Below, piece after piece: positions 1-5,667 of a stretch of DNA of 5,667 nucleotides. Each line of letters begins with the position of its first letter. Within the stretch, counting starts at the first letter, position 1. The DNA is from Calditrichota bacterium. GTDB lineage: Bacteria > Calditrichota > Calditrichia > Calditrichales > Calditrichaceae. The stretch is from contig JAJRSN010000199.1 of assembly GCA_024278715.1 (NCBI GenBank), positions 1 through 5,667 of the forward strand, written 5' to 3'. The notes under the pieces are model-generated. The model worked only from the letters and a program-made list of their open reading frames with translations. It ran no database searches and was not told the DNA's origin. The position numbers were made by a program, and so were the translations under genes.

Positions 1-2061
1 CAAATCGAGTTCCATGTTGGGGTCTGTGAGCGGCGTCAGAATTTCGATAAAACCGTTCACCTTTCCTCTTAAATCCATATTCGATTTATAGAATTGCTCG
101 AACGGGGCGATTTGCAACTGATTCAACGAAATGTAAGTCTGAAAGTCCTTCATCTCAAAATCGTAAAAGCCGTTAATGGTCACTTCCGAAGCCTGGGGAC
201 CGATAAAAGTGAAATTTTCCAGTATTGCCATTTGCGGAGTGAGCGTGGCGGTTAATGTGTCCTTCCCGGAAATCCAATAATCTTTATACTGAATTTTAAA
301 CGGATAGGCTTTAACGTTAACGCTGTCATACGACCACCATCCGACGACGTCGGTATTAAAAAAATTCTTGCCGCTAATAAATTTCAGATCCTTTAATTCT
401 ACGGTGTTGCGACGGGTCTTCAATTCAAAACTTACCCGGTCCAGCGGAAATTCACCGATCTTTCCGGAGCTAATATTAAACTGTCCGCTGCCCAGCCGCT
501 TATGGGCAATGCCTTCCACAAAAAGATTAAACTTCACGGTATCCAGACGGATGGTCGTAAAATCCAATTTTGGTATAAACAGAGTGCCGGAAAAGTTGGG
601 ATTTAACAAAGGACCGAACAGATGGATACGCGCGTCCAGTTTTCCCTTTATTTTGCGCAAGCCCAGATCGCGGAAAAGAACCGGCAGAGAATTGTCAAAA
701 GTCAGCAGATCGATATCGATATTGTGCTCGCGGTCTAGGGTTCCTTCAAAGAAAAACTTAGAGCTGTCGGCAATTTTAATGAACGAAGGTTTTTTGAAAT
801 GAAAAAAGCCTTTGTTTGCATTAATCGCTAGTTGAACGGAATCTATTTTAAAAGTATCGATGACGGAGTCGAAGAATTTTAAGGTGCCTATGCCTGTTAA
901 ATTTTTCAGGCTTAAATGCGAGGCGTTCAAATGCAAAGAACCGTTTAACCGCGTCGGCGGAAAATCGTGATACAAAACGGCTAAATCGATATTTTTAAAC
1001 GAAAGATCGCCGGTAATCCGTTTTTCCTGATTCCAGTAGGCGCGCGCTTTTAAACGGGCAAAGTTAGCGTCAAAAATCAGATTTTTCAAATAGACCTGCC
1101 CCCGATCGTAATTCACCAAGAACTTCAAAGACCTTAATTTTCTTCCGCGCCACTCGCCTTTTAATTCGCCCTCCGCGCCAAAACGCACTGGCATTCCGCT
1201 AATGGCAACCGATCCCGCCAGATTCCCGCCTTTTAAACTGTCCACTCCGGAGAACTCGGCAATTTCATCAAGATTCAGAAAAAATTCCGTCAAATTTAAA
1301 TTCAATCCCGTTCTCGGATTTAATAACGCGTTGAATATTATTTTTGATTTAGCGGTTTTTAATTCGCCCTGATTAATATTGATACCGTTTTCGTCGCCTT
1401 TTAACACCATGGAAAGGGACTTCAATTCCAGATTTTTTTCCCGCCAGAGTCCCGATAAATCGGTCAACATCAAAAATACGTAATTGCGCCTCAAACGGAG
1501 CCGCGAAATATCCATGTTCACGTTTACAAGCGTTACGGGCTGATCTTTAAACCGCACCTCCGACGAAACAATTTCCACATCCTTAACGTCAACGGATGGC
1601 AGCCCGGATAAAAATTCAGCCGGAAAGAAATAGTCCTGCCACGAAGCCAACAGAGTATCCACATTAAAAGGAACAGTTTTTTTCCGATCTTCTTCTTCGG
1701 CGGAAATCTGAATTTGCAATCGATCAACGATTATTCGGTCGAAGACAATTTTATTCTTCAAAAGCGGCAATAAACGGTAGCGCAATTCCAGATAATTAAT
1801 CTTTAACTCTGTACCCGAATTCAGTACCACGTTGAAATTTTTTATCTTGATCGAATTGAAAGGGCTGCCGTAAAGCTCACGATATTCAATATGCGCGTAG
1901 CCCTTAAGGCTTTTGTTTAAATAAGACTTGACGGCATCAGCCACAAAACCCGTCTGCCAGCCTAAAAAGATCAGAACTCCGGCTATTAATAAAACAGAGG
2001 GGATTACAAAAAACAAAATTTTACTGAAATAAAAATAAAAACTTTTTTTTCCGGTTTTCAT
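1..2061 (-). CDS. AsmA/TamB-family envelope protein, N-terminal 687 residues (C-terminus beyond left edge)
   Basis: The minus strand reads without a stop from an ATG at 2061 to base 1 (687 codons), so the gene is cut by the window edge. Residues 1-13 are Lys/aromatic-rich. Residues 14-36 form one hydrophobic segment (KILFFVIPSVLLIAG...), a signal anchor leaving the rest in the periplasm. What follows is low-complexity-free, alternating hydrophobic/polar beta sequence typical of the AsmA/TamB bridge proteins. It includes two recognisable TamB-style repeats: residues 472-492 (KGKLDARIHLFGPLLNPNFS...) and 665-685 (RGKVNGFIEILTPLTDPNME). Family members span the periplasm as a hydrophobic groove and are linked to phospholipid transport or outer-membrane protein assembly; which role applies here cannot be told. 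The DUF490/TamB C-terminal domain is not visible. The start has no clear Shine-Dalgarno, but no other ATG precedes the membrane anchor. It is transcribed divergently from the chemosensory genes, with no obvious functional link. Confidence 0.88.
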   Translation of the reverse strand, partial: MKTGKKSFYFYFSKILFFVIPSVLLIAGVLIFLGWQTGFVADAVKSYLNKSLKGYAHIEYRELYGSPFNSIKIKNFNVVLNSGTELKINYLELRYRLLPLLKNKIVFDRIIVDRLQIQISAEEEDRKKTVPFNVDTLLASWQDYFFPAEFLSGLPSVDVKDVEIVSSEVRFKDQPVTLVNVNMDISRLRLRRNYVFLMLTDLSGLWREKNLELKSLSMVLKGDENGININQGELKTAKSKIIFNALLNPRTGLNLNLTEFFLNLDEIAEFSGVDSLKGGNLAGSVAISGMPVRFGAEGELKGEWRGRKLRSLKFLVNYDRGQVYLKNLIFDANFARLKARAYWNQEKRITGDLSFKNIDLAVLYHDFPPTRLNGSLHLNASHLSLKNLTGIGTLKFFDSVIDTFKIDSVQLAINANKGFFHFKKPSFIKIADSSKFFFEGTLDREHNIDIDLLTFDNSLPVLFRDLGLRKIKGKLDARIHLFGPLLNPNFSGTLFIPKLDFTTIRLDTVKFNLFVEGIAHKRLGSGQFNISSGKIGEFPLDRVSFELKTRRNTVELKDLKFISGKNFFNTDVVGWWSYDSVNVKAYPFKIQYKDYWISGKDTLTATLTPQMAILENFTFIGPQASEVTINGFYDFEMKDFQTYISLNQLQIAPFEQFYKSNMDLRGKVNGFIEILTPLTDPNMELDL

Positions 2062-2369
2062 ATCGATGTTTAATTCTTATTGCAAAAGGTTCATAAATAT
2101 TTTTTGCCTCTAATTAAAGAAAGCAATTGTTAATCTTAATATCAAATTCGGAAAAAAGCCCGAAAAATTAAGAATAAATGCGCAATCGCCAAAAGATCGT
2201 TCCGATTGGTATAATAATACAATATTTTTACAACTACAATGATCTATGCCAAAAAACAAAAAAACCGAAAGGTAAAATAAATAACATTTCAATACGGTTG
2301 ATTAAAATCATTTTTACCGCCGATCGGGATTTAGTGTAAAAAACCGGCATTTCGACTAATATATTTTAT
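2062..2369. other. AT-rich divergent intergenic region
   Basis: This stretch of about 300 bp is roughly 28% GC by hand count and I find no convincing gene in it. A 60-codon minus-strand open frame (2110-2292) has AT-driven composition, no good ribosome binding site and no recognisable domain, so it is not called. The region should hold the promoter of the TamB-family gene. An 8-bp palindrome CCGATCGG lies at 2320-2327 and could be an operator, but a single short palindrome is weak evidence. Confidence 0.6.
2211..2239 (-). promoter_or_regulatory. candidate housekeeping promoter for the TamB-family gene
   Basis: Read on the minus strand, TTGTAG (2239-2234) is followed after 17 bp by TATTAT (2216-2211). 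This is a fair -35/-10 pair with the ideal spacer, placed about 150 bp upstream of the minus-strand ATG. In DNA this AT-rich such matches arise by chance. The plus strand also carries a perfect TATAAT at 2210-2215, but it has no matching -35. Treat this as a candidate only. Confidence 0.3.
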
Positions 2370-2379
2370 CGATAATAAG
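2370..2379 (+). repeat. 10-bp direct repeat, copy 1 (CGATAATAAG)
   Basis: This is an exact copy of the sequence at 2487-2496. The two copies bracket the GC-rich block. Copy 2 contains the -10 element of the sigma-28-like promoter. Copy 1 has no matching -35 at the right distance, so it may be a decayed promoter, a regulator site, or chance. Confidence 0.5.
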
Positions 2380-2390
2380 GCTTTAAGTTC

Positions 2391-2480
2391 CCCCGTGATT
2401 CGAAGAATCCCGTTCGGGTGAGTTGCGGGCAAACGGACTATTACTATCGCCAGCGCAAAAGAGGCTAATTTTTAGCGCGC
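2391..2480. other. GC-rich block with several inverted repeats upstream of the chemosensory operon
   Basis: The GC content of 2381-2480 is about 51%, against about 28% in the flanking 2071-2370. The block carries a perfect dyad GATTC-GAA-GAATC (2397-2409) that can be enclosed by CCCG (2392-2395) with CGGG (2415-2418). There is also an alternative pairing CCGTT (2410-2414) with AACGG (2432-2436). A compound dyad pairs GCGC (2453-2456) with GCGC (2477-2480) and encloses GCTAA-TTT-TTAGC (2464-2476). It has no coding frame of note and does not match a tRNA. If transcription begins at the sigma-28-like promoter, most of this block lies upstream of the start and would act as DNA (operator or activator sites). 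If there is a further upstream promoter it could be a structured leader. I do not recognise it. Confidence 0.45.
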
Positions 2481-2492
2481 TTTAACCGATAA
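2466..2492 (+). promoter_or_regulatory. sigma-28 (FliA)-type promoter candidate for the chemosensory operon
   Basis: TAATTTTT (2466-2473), 11 bp, then ACCGATAA (2485-2492). The enterobacterial FliA consensus is TAAAGTTT-N11-GCCGATAA, so the match is 6 of 8 and 7 of 8 with the exact spacer. Transcription would begin near 2498-2501, giving a leader of about 25 nt that contains the AAAGG ribosome binding site of the first CheW gene. The placement directly before a chemosensory operon makes it plausible. Whether this organism has a FliA-type sigma factor cannot be seen here. Confidence 0.55.
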
Positions 2493-2496
2493 TAAG
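2487..2496 (+). repeat. 10-bp direct repeat, copy 2 (CGATAATAAG)
   Basis: This is an exact copy of 2370-2379, 117 bp downstream start to start. It overlaps the -10 element of the sigma-28-like promoter, so the shared sequence may reflect promoter-type sequence rather than a mobile element. Confidence 0.5.
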
Positions 2497-2525
2497 TTTT
2501 TGTAAATCAATCTGTAAAGGTTGCT

Positions 2526-3017
2526 ATGGAACAGGTTTATCTCGGATTTAAACTGGACAATAAAACATTCGGAATTGCGATTGATAAGATAAAACGAGTG
2601 TCTCAGATTGTCGAGATAATCCCGCTTCCCAAATCGCCCAAAATCATTCTCGGATTGATCAACGTTTTTGGGGAAGCGGTTCCCGTATTGAACATCCGTT
2701 ATCGTTTAGGATTTCCGAAACGCGATATTCGGATTACAGACCATTTGATCATAATTCAGAAAAATAATTTTTCGATGGCATTTGTCGTGGATCGGGTAAG
2801 CGGATTAATTCCTCTTGTGGATGACAATGAAATTCCCTTAAAAGAATTAATTTCCGGACCGCAGCTCATCGAACGGGTAATTAAACAAAACGAAGAGTTT
2901 GTGTTAATACTTAATTTCGATAAGCTGCTCAGCCTAAGGGAAACACAAAGAATCGAAAAACTATTGAAAGACGAAAATGAAAAAATACAAGAAGCGCTTG
3001 CAGCATATCAGCCCTGA
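2526..3017 (+). CDS. CheW-type chemosensory coupling protein (first of two)
   Basis: This is a 163-residue cytoplasmic adaptor that would link receptor signalling domains to the CheA kinase. Residues 3-135 form one CheW beta-barrel domain: the opening strand VYLGFKLDNKTFGIAID, the helix-and-turn IIPLPKSPKIILGLINVFG (31-49), then PVLNIRYRLGFP (53-64), DHLIII (72-77) and FVVDRVSGL (86-94). The pattern PVxNxRxRxGxPxR with a DHLII strand is the subtype often found beside CheR-TPR genes. The usual arginine of the NLRG turn is Phe48. Residues 137-163 form a charged helical tail. The start is supported by AAAGG at 2516-2520, 5 nt before the ATG. The gene is first in the operon behind a sigma-28-like promoter, and its last 41 bp overlap the CheR gene. 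The family call is secure; assignment as WspB-like rests on context. Confidence 0.93.
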   Translation: MEQVYLGFKLDNKTFGIAIDKIKRVSQIVEIIPLPKSPKIILGLINVFGEAVPVLNIRYRLGFPKRDIRITDHLIIIQKNNFSMAFVVDRVSGLIPLVDDNEIPLKELISGPQLIERVIKQNEEFVLILNFDKLLSLRETQRIEKLLKDENEKIQEALAAYQP

Positions 3018-4401
3018 AATTTTAAAGCGGATCGCCGAAGTTGTGGAATCCCAATTAGGGCTTGATTTCAGAGATAAAACCGACGATTTAGAAAATCGTC
3101 TGCGCTCCGCCTTTAAAGGCTTGTCCGATGAGGAGTTCGAAAAGCGCCTCGAACGTTTGCTCAAACAAGGAATCGATTCTTCGCCGGAATTAATAAACCA
3201 TTTAACAATTCCCGAAACCTATTTCCTGAGAAACGGAAGATTGTTTGACCGCCTGGAATTTGTAATTCTTCCGGAAATCATATCGCGTAAACTGAACGGG
3301 AACCGCAGAATAAACATCTGGAGCGCCGGATGCTCCACAGGCGAAGAGCCCTATTCCGTTTCCGTTTTAATGAACCGGCTTTTGGCGGATCAATCGGATT
3401 GGCAAATAACTATTTTAGCCACTGACGTAAATGAAACGAAATTGAAAAAAGCCCGCGACGCCGTTTATACCGACTGGTCTTTTCGAAACACGCCTTTAAC
3501 CTTTAAAGACCGCTATTTTGACGTGATCGATTTAAAGCGCTACCGCTTAAAGCCGGAAATCAAAAAACGGGTGACCTTCCTGAAACACAACTTAAAAAAA
3601 GATCCGTTTCCGCCCGATCACAAATTCAACCCTATTGATCTTATTATCTGCCGCAATGTATTGATGTATCTTTCGGGATCCGCGGTCATTTCCATTCTAC
3701 ATAAATTTTACGACCTTTTGGAAAACGACGGATATTTTATCACCGGCGCGGGCGAATTTCCCGCCTTAAAATTCGATAAATTCAAACCGCAAATAATCGA
3801 CGGCATCATCGTTTATCGCAAAAACAAGATCACGGGCAAAATAACCGCCGGTAAAACTTTGACGACCAAGAAGGTCGCGCTGACAAAATTTACCCAAAAG
3901 CCGGTTCTGAAAAAATTAACCGAACCGGATCAAAAGATAATCTCCTTTAAACCTCAGCCCGCCTTTCCGCCCGAGCGGGAGCCGGTTAGTCAAAAAACAG
4001 ACGACGAGCTTACCATTATTAAAAATTTAGCCAACAACGGACAATTGGAAGAAGCAAGAGAATTATGCCAGAGATATGTCGAAAGAAATAACCTGAACAG
4101 CAGAGGATATTACCTGTTAGGCAACATTTTTCTGGAATTGGGCGATTTAGCGAAAGCGGAAGAAAATTTTCAAAAAGCGGTTTTTTTGGATCCCAATTTC
4201 ATCATGGGACATTTCGCCTTAGCCAATGTCTATTCGATGAAAGAAATTCCCAAAGAGAGTAAAAGATACTATCAAAACGTCCTGAACCTGCTTAAAAAAT
4301 CGGACGCCGACGCTATTATTCCCGAAAGCGACGGATTAAGCGTGTTCCAATTTTCCGAAATGGTAAAAAAAATAATAACAGCCAATAAGTTAGCGAGTTG
4401 A
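2977..4401 (+). CDS. CheR-type receptor glutamate methyltransferase with C-terminal TPR repeats
   Basis: This 474-residue protein is predicted to methylate receptor glutamates with S-adenosylmethionine for sensory adaptation. Residues 8-75 are the helical CheR N-domain. HLTIPETYFLRN (75-86) is the ETxFFR-type motif, with Leu for the first Phe. WSAGCSTGEEPYS (115-127) is the SAM-binding motif I, ATDVN (148-152) the acidic SAM-ribose strand, and DLIICRNVLMYL (221-232) the conserved RNV motif, with GAGEF at 257-261. The loop after DRYF (178-181) is short and lacks glycine, unlike pentapeptide-dependent CheRs. A Lys/Pro-rich linker (about 285-340) leads to about three TPRs (345-440; the clearest is YYLLGNIFLELGDLAKAEEN, from residue 378), ending in the ESDGL...F helix seen in CheR-TPR proteins. 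This is the architecture of Pseudomonas WspC. The start ATG at 2977 has GAAAG at 2966-2970 and lies inside the preceding CheW gene, suggesting translational coupling. An in-frame TTG at 2998 is a less likely start. Confidence 0.93.
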   Translation: MKKYKKRLQHISPEILKRIAEVVESQLGLDFRDKTDDLENRLRSAFKGLSDEEFEKRLERLLKQGIDSSPELINHLTIPETYFLRNGRLFDRLEFVILPEIISRKLNGNRRINIWSAGCSTGEEPYSVSVLMNRLLADQSDWQITILATDVNETKLKKARDAVYTDWSFRNTPLTFKDRYFDVIDLKRYRLKPEIKKRVTFLKHNLKKDPFPPDHKFNPIDLIICRNVLMYLSGSAVISILHKFYDLLENDGYFITGAGEFPALKFDKFKPQIIDGIIVYRKNKITGKITAGKTLTTKKVALTKFTQKPVLKKLTEPDQKIISFKPQPAFPPEREPVSQKTDDELTIIKNLANNGQLEEARELCQRYVERNNLNSRGYYLLGNIFLELGDLAKAEENFQKAVFLDPNFIMGHFALANVYSMKEIPKESKRYYQNVLNLLKKSDADAIIPESDGLSVFQFSEMVKKIITANKLAS

Positions 4402-4405
4402 AGCG

Positions 4406-4945
4406 ATGAACGAAAAAGAAGCTACATCACGGATTCTAAAAAAACGGGCGCTGCTGCTCTCCCGGCAGCCGGTTACAACTAAAACCGAAATCGAAACGAT
4501 TGACGTGATTGTCTTTTTTTTAGGGGAAGAAAAATATGCCATTGAAGCGACCTTTTTGAAAGGAATTCAACCTTTAAAAAACTTCACCTTTTTACCCGGA
4601 CTGCCGCCGTTTATTAAAGGAATCGCCAGTTTTTTTGGCGTATTGTACACAATTATAGACCTGAAATCGTATCTGAAAATTCACGACGAAAAAAAAGAAA
4701 CCCAACGGCAACTATTGATTATTGAACATCCGAAATTAAAAATCTGCTTTTTAATCGATCAAATTCTAAAATTCAAATCGATCGATAAAAACGATATTCA
4801 AACCGATCTTACAGGAATTAAAGGATTTGAAAAGGGAATTATTAAAGGGATTACCGCTGAAACGGAAATCATTTTGGAGCCGGAAAAAATACTTCAGGAT
4901 CAAGGTTTAACCGGCGGATTCGAACAAAAACAAATCGGAGGATAA
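4406..4945 (+). CDS. CheW-type chemosensory coupling protein (second, with N-terminal extension)
   Basis: This 179-residue CheW homologue is quite different in sequence from the first. Residues 1-30 are an extension with ILKKRALLLSRQP (10-22), which resembles the ILRxRAxxLAR helix that precedes the CheW domain in WspD-like proteins. The CheW domain spans about 32-165: VIVFFLGEEKYAIEA (34-48), FLPGLPPFIKGIASFFG (62-78), TIIDLKSYL (82-90), QLLIIEH (102-108), ICFLIDQILKF (113-123) and a KGIT turn (147-150). The NLRG turn reads SFFG, so Phe77 replaces the arginine and the usual Asn is missing. It starts 4 bp after the CheR stop with no strong Shine-Dalgarno, so translation is probably coupled to CheR. 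As the second CheW after a CheR-TPR gene it occupies the WspD position. Domain call firm, WspD-like role inferred. Confidence 0.9.
   Translation: MNEKEATSRILKKRALLLSRQPVTTKTEIETIDVIVFFLGEEKYAIEATFLKGIQPLKNFTFLPGLPPFIKGIASFFGVLYTIIDLKSYLKIHDEKKETQRQLLIIEHPKLKICFLIDQILKFKSIDKNDIQTDLTGIKGFEKGIIKGITAETEIILEPEKILQDQGLTGGFEQKQIGG
4937..4941 (+). promoter_or_regulatory. strong ribosome binding site of the receptor gene
   Basis: GGAGG lies 8 nt before the ATG at 4950 and within the last codons of the preceding CheW gene. It is the strongest Shine-Dalgarno in the window and fixes the receptor start ahead of the next in-frame ATG (4998), which would cut into the membrane anchor. It may set a higher receptor yield than the adaptors. 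Confidence 0.7.
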
Positions 4946-4949
4946 TTCA

Positions 4950-5667
4950 ATGATACGGAAGATAAAGTCATCGATTAAAATTCAATTGACGGTCTTCATG
5001 GTTTTGCTTTTGATGATACCGATAAGTCTGGGAAGTTTTTTCACCTACCGGCATTTTCGCGCTTACATTTTAGACACCCAGCGCCAACATATTAAAACAA
5101 TTCGCGATTTAAAAAAGACCGAACTGATTGATTATTTAGATGAACACATCGAATTATTAAACCTTGCTTCGCGCTCTCAGCAAATAGTAAATCTGTTCGC
5201 AAAAGCGAATCCCTTCCTTAAAAACCAAAATATTGACCGTCGTTATTTGAATCGGATCAGACAACTAAAAAATGATTTTTTGGCTGTGGATGATCTTCTT
5301 TCGTCGTTGAAAGAGGAATCGTTTTATTTTATCGACGCTCAAACCGGAATGATTTTTTACGAGACAAATCCTCGTTCCGATTTGGGAAGTAGTTTGTACT
5401 CGGGGAAATTGAGCGGCTCGCTGCTGCATAATTTTACCAAAAAGTTGTTCGTCGGCAAAAAGTCATTGATTTCCGATTTTGGCTATTACGAGCCTGTTAA
5501 CAGAAATATTATCTTTATGGGCGCCCCTGTTTTCGATAAGCAGAACAAATTATTGGGCGCCGTTATAATCGAACTTTCAATCCGCGAATTCAGTGAACTG
5601 CTTTCCAAAAACTTAAACTCCGAAGAACCTTACGAAATTTACACGGTAAACGACGAGGGACGGATAG
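4950..5667 (+). CDS. membrane chemoreceptor, N-terminal sensor part (probable methyl-accepting chemotaxis protein, cut by right edge)
   Basis: 239 codons are visible and no stop is reached. Residues 1-11 are basic (MIRKIKSSIKI). Residues 12-33 form a transmembrane helix, and the following region is predicted periplasmic. Residues 40-80 form a long helix with the IRDLKKTELIDYLDEHIELL pattern (51-70) usual at the base of double-Cache sensors. Residues 124-217 match a Cache/PAS-like fold of bacterial receptors: FYFIDAQTGMIFYETN (125-140), SDLGSSL (143-149), LISDFGYYEP (173-182), GAPVFD (191-196) and LLGAVIIELS (201-210). The visible end (EPYEIYTVNDEGRI) looks like the start of the membrane-proximal Cache module. 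The HAMP and methyl-accepting signalling domains lie beyond the edge, so a sensor kinase or cyclase is formally possible. The two CheWs and the CheR 4 bp upstream in the same operon make a chemoreceptor by far the best reading. The ligand is unknown. Confidence 0.82.
   Translation, partial: MIRKIKSSIKIQLTVFMVLLLMIPISLGSFFTYRHFRAYILDTQRQHIKTIRDLKKTELIDYLDEHIELLNLASRSQQIVNLFAKANPFLKNQNIDRRYLNRIRQLKNDFLAVDDLLSSLKEESFYFIDAQTGMIFYETNPRSDLGSSLYSGKLSGSLLHNFTKKLFVGKKSLISDFGYYEPVNRNIIFMGAPVFDKQNKLLGAVIIELSIREFSELLSKNLNSEEPYEIYTVNDEGRI

Noticed and set aside
368..802. 144-codon plus-strand open frame
   Set aside because: It lies wholly inside the minus-strand TamB-family gene, is Arg/Ser/Pro-biased as antisense frames are, and has no recognisable domain.
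1533..1727. 64-codon minus-strand open frame
   Set aside because: It is another frame of the TamB-family gene on the same strand, with no ribosome site and no domain.
2110..2292. 60-codon minus-strand frame with a hydrophobic start, possibly a small membrane protein
   Set aside because: The composition follows the 28% GC background, no ribosome site is visible, and the frame overlaps the best minus-strand promoter candidate.
2335..2440. Possible c-di-AMP (ydaO-type) riboswitch on the minus strand, from GTTTGCC and GGGGGAAC
   Set aside because: Only the 5' elements are faintly similar. The conserved 3' elements (CAGCTAACC and the paired GGC) are not found in the following minus-strand sequence.
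2425..2480. Possible GEMM-I c-di-GMP riboswitch (GGGCAAAC at 2427-2434, GCGCAAAAG at 2453-2461, GGCTAA at 2463-2468)
   Set aside because: The fragments echo the GGCAAACC and GACGCAAAGCC elements, but there is no hairpin between them. The second hairpin and the GGTAGCCGGG half are missing, and most of the segment lies upstream of the likely transcription start. A covariance-model search would settle it.
2464..2483. GCTAA-TTT-TTAGC hairpin followed by T residues as an intrinsic terminator
   Set aside because: The stem is only 5 bp, the following T run is just three bases after GCGC, and the hairpin overlaps the -35 of the promoter candidate rather than following a gene.
2961..3164. 67-codon minus-strand open frame
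   Set aside because: It is antisense to the CheW/CheR junction and its Ser/Arg/Lys-rich sequence mirrors the CheR N-domain codons.
4514..4521. Runs of 7-8 T in the second CheW gene (also at 4630-4636) as slippage or frameshift sites
   Set aside because: The reading frame continues intact through both runs and gives good CheW sequence on either side. Homopolymers are common in this AT-rich DNA.

Overview
This window looks like a moderately AT-rich Gram-negative (diderm) bacterium. The coding parts are roughly 40% GC, there is a TamB/AsmA-type envelope protein, and there is a chemosensory operon. The style of the proteins (Lys/Phe/Asn-rich, long TamB, CheW-CheR-CheW set) would fit a Calditrichota-like or neighbouring phylum. 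That placement is only an impression; no rRNA or other phylogenetic marker is present.

Layout. Positions 1-2061 (minus strand) hold the first 687 codons of a large AsmA/TamB-type protein that runs off the left edge. Positions 2062-2525 are a divergent intergenic region of 464 bp. Its TamB-proximal two thirds is about 28% GC. A block of about 100 bp close to the chemosensory genes is about 51% GC, rich in inverted repeats, and bracketed by two copies of a 10-bp repeat. A good match to a sigma-28 (FliA-type) promoter lies at 2466-2492, just before the first chemosensory gene. From 2526 to the right edge there are four tightly packed plus-strand genes: a CheW (2526-3017), a CheR methyltransferase with a C-terminal TPR tail (2977-4401, overlapping the CheW by 41 bp), a second CheW with an N-terminal extension (4406-4945), and the start of a membrane receptor with a periplasmic Cache-type sensor domain (4950 to the edge).

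How the genes fit together. Two CheW adaptors, a CheR-TPR and a transmembrane receptor are the front half of a Wsp/alternative-cellular-function type chemosensory array. In such an array the receptor senses an extracytoplasmic cue, the CheWs couple it to a CheA kinase, and CheR methylates the receptor for adaptation. The missing parts (CheA or CheA-REC, CheB, and an output regulator that would say whether the pathway drives motility or c-di-GMP) would be expected just beyond the right edge. The gene order here is CheW-CheR-CheW-receptor, whereas Pseudomonas wsp has the receptor first.

Nothing here proves a wholly new system. The observations most worth a second look are the FliA-like promoter embedded in an unusual GC-rich dyad block, two CheWs that both lack the usual NLRG arginine, and a CheR whose beta-subdomain loop looks pentapeptide-independent.
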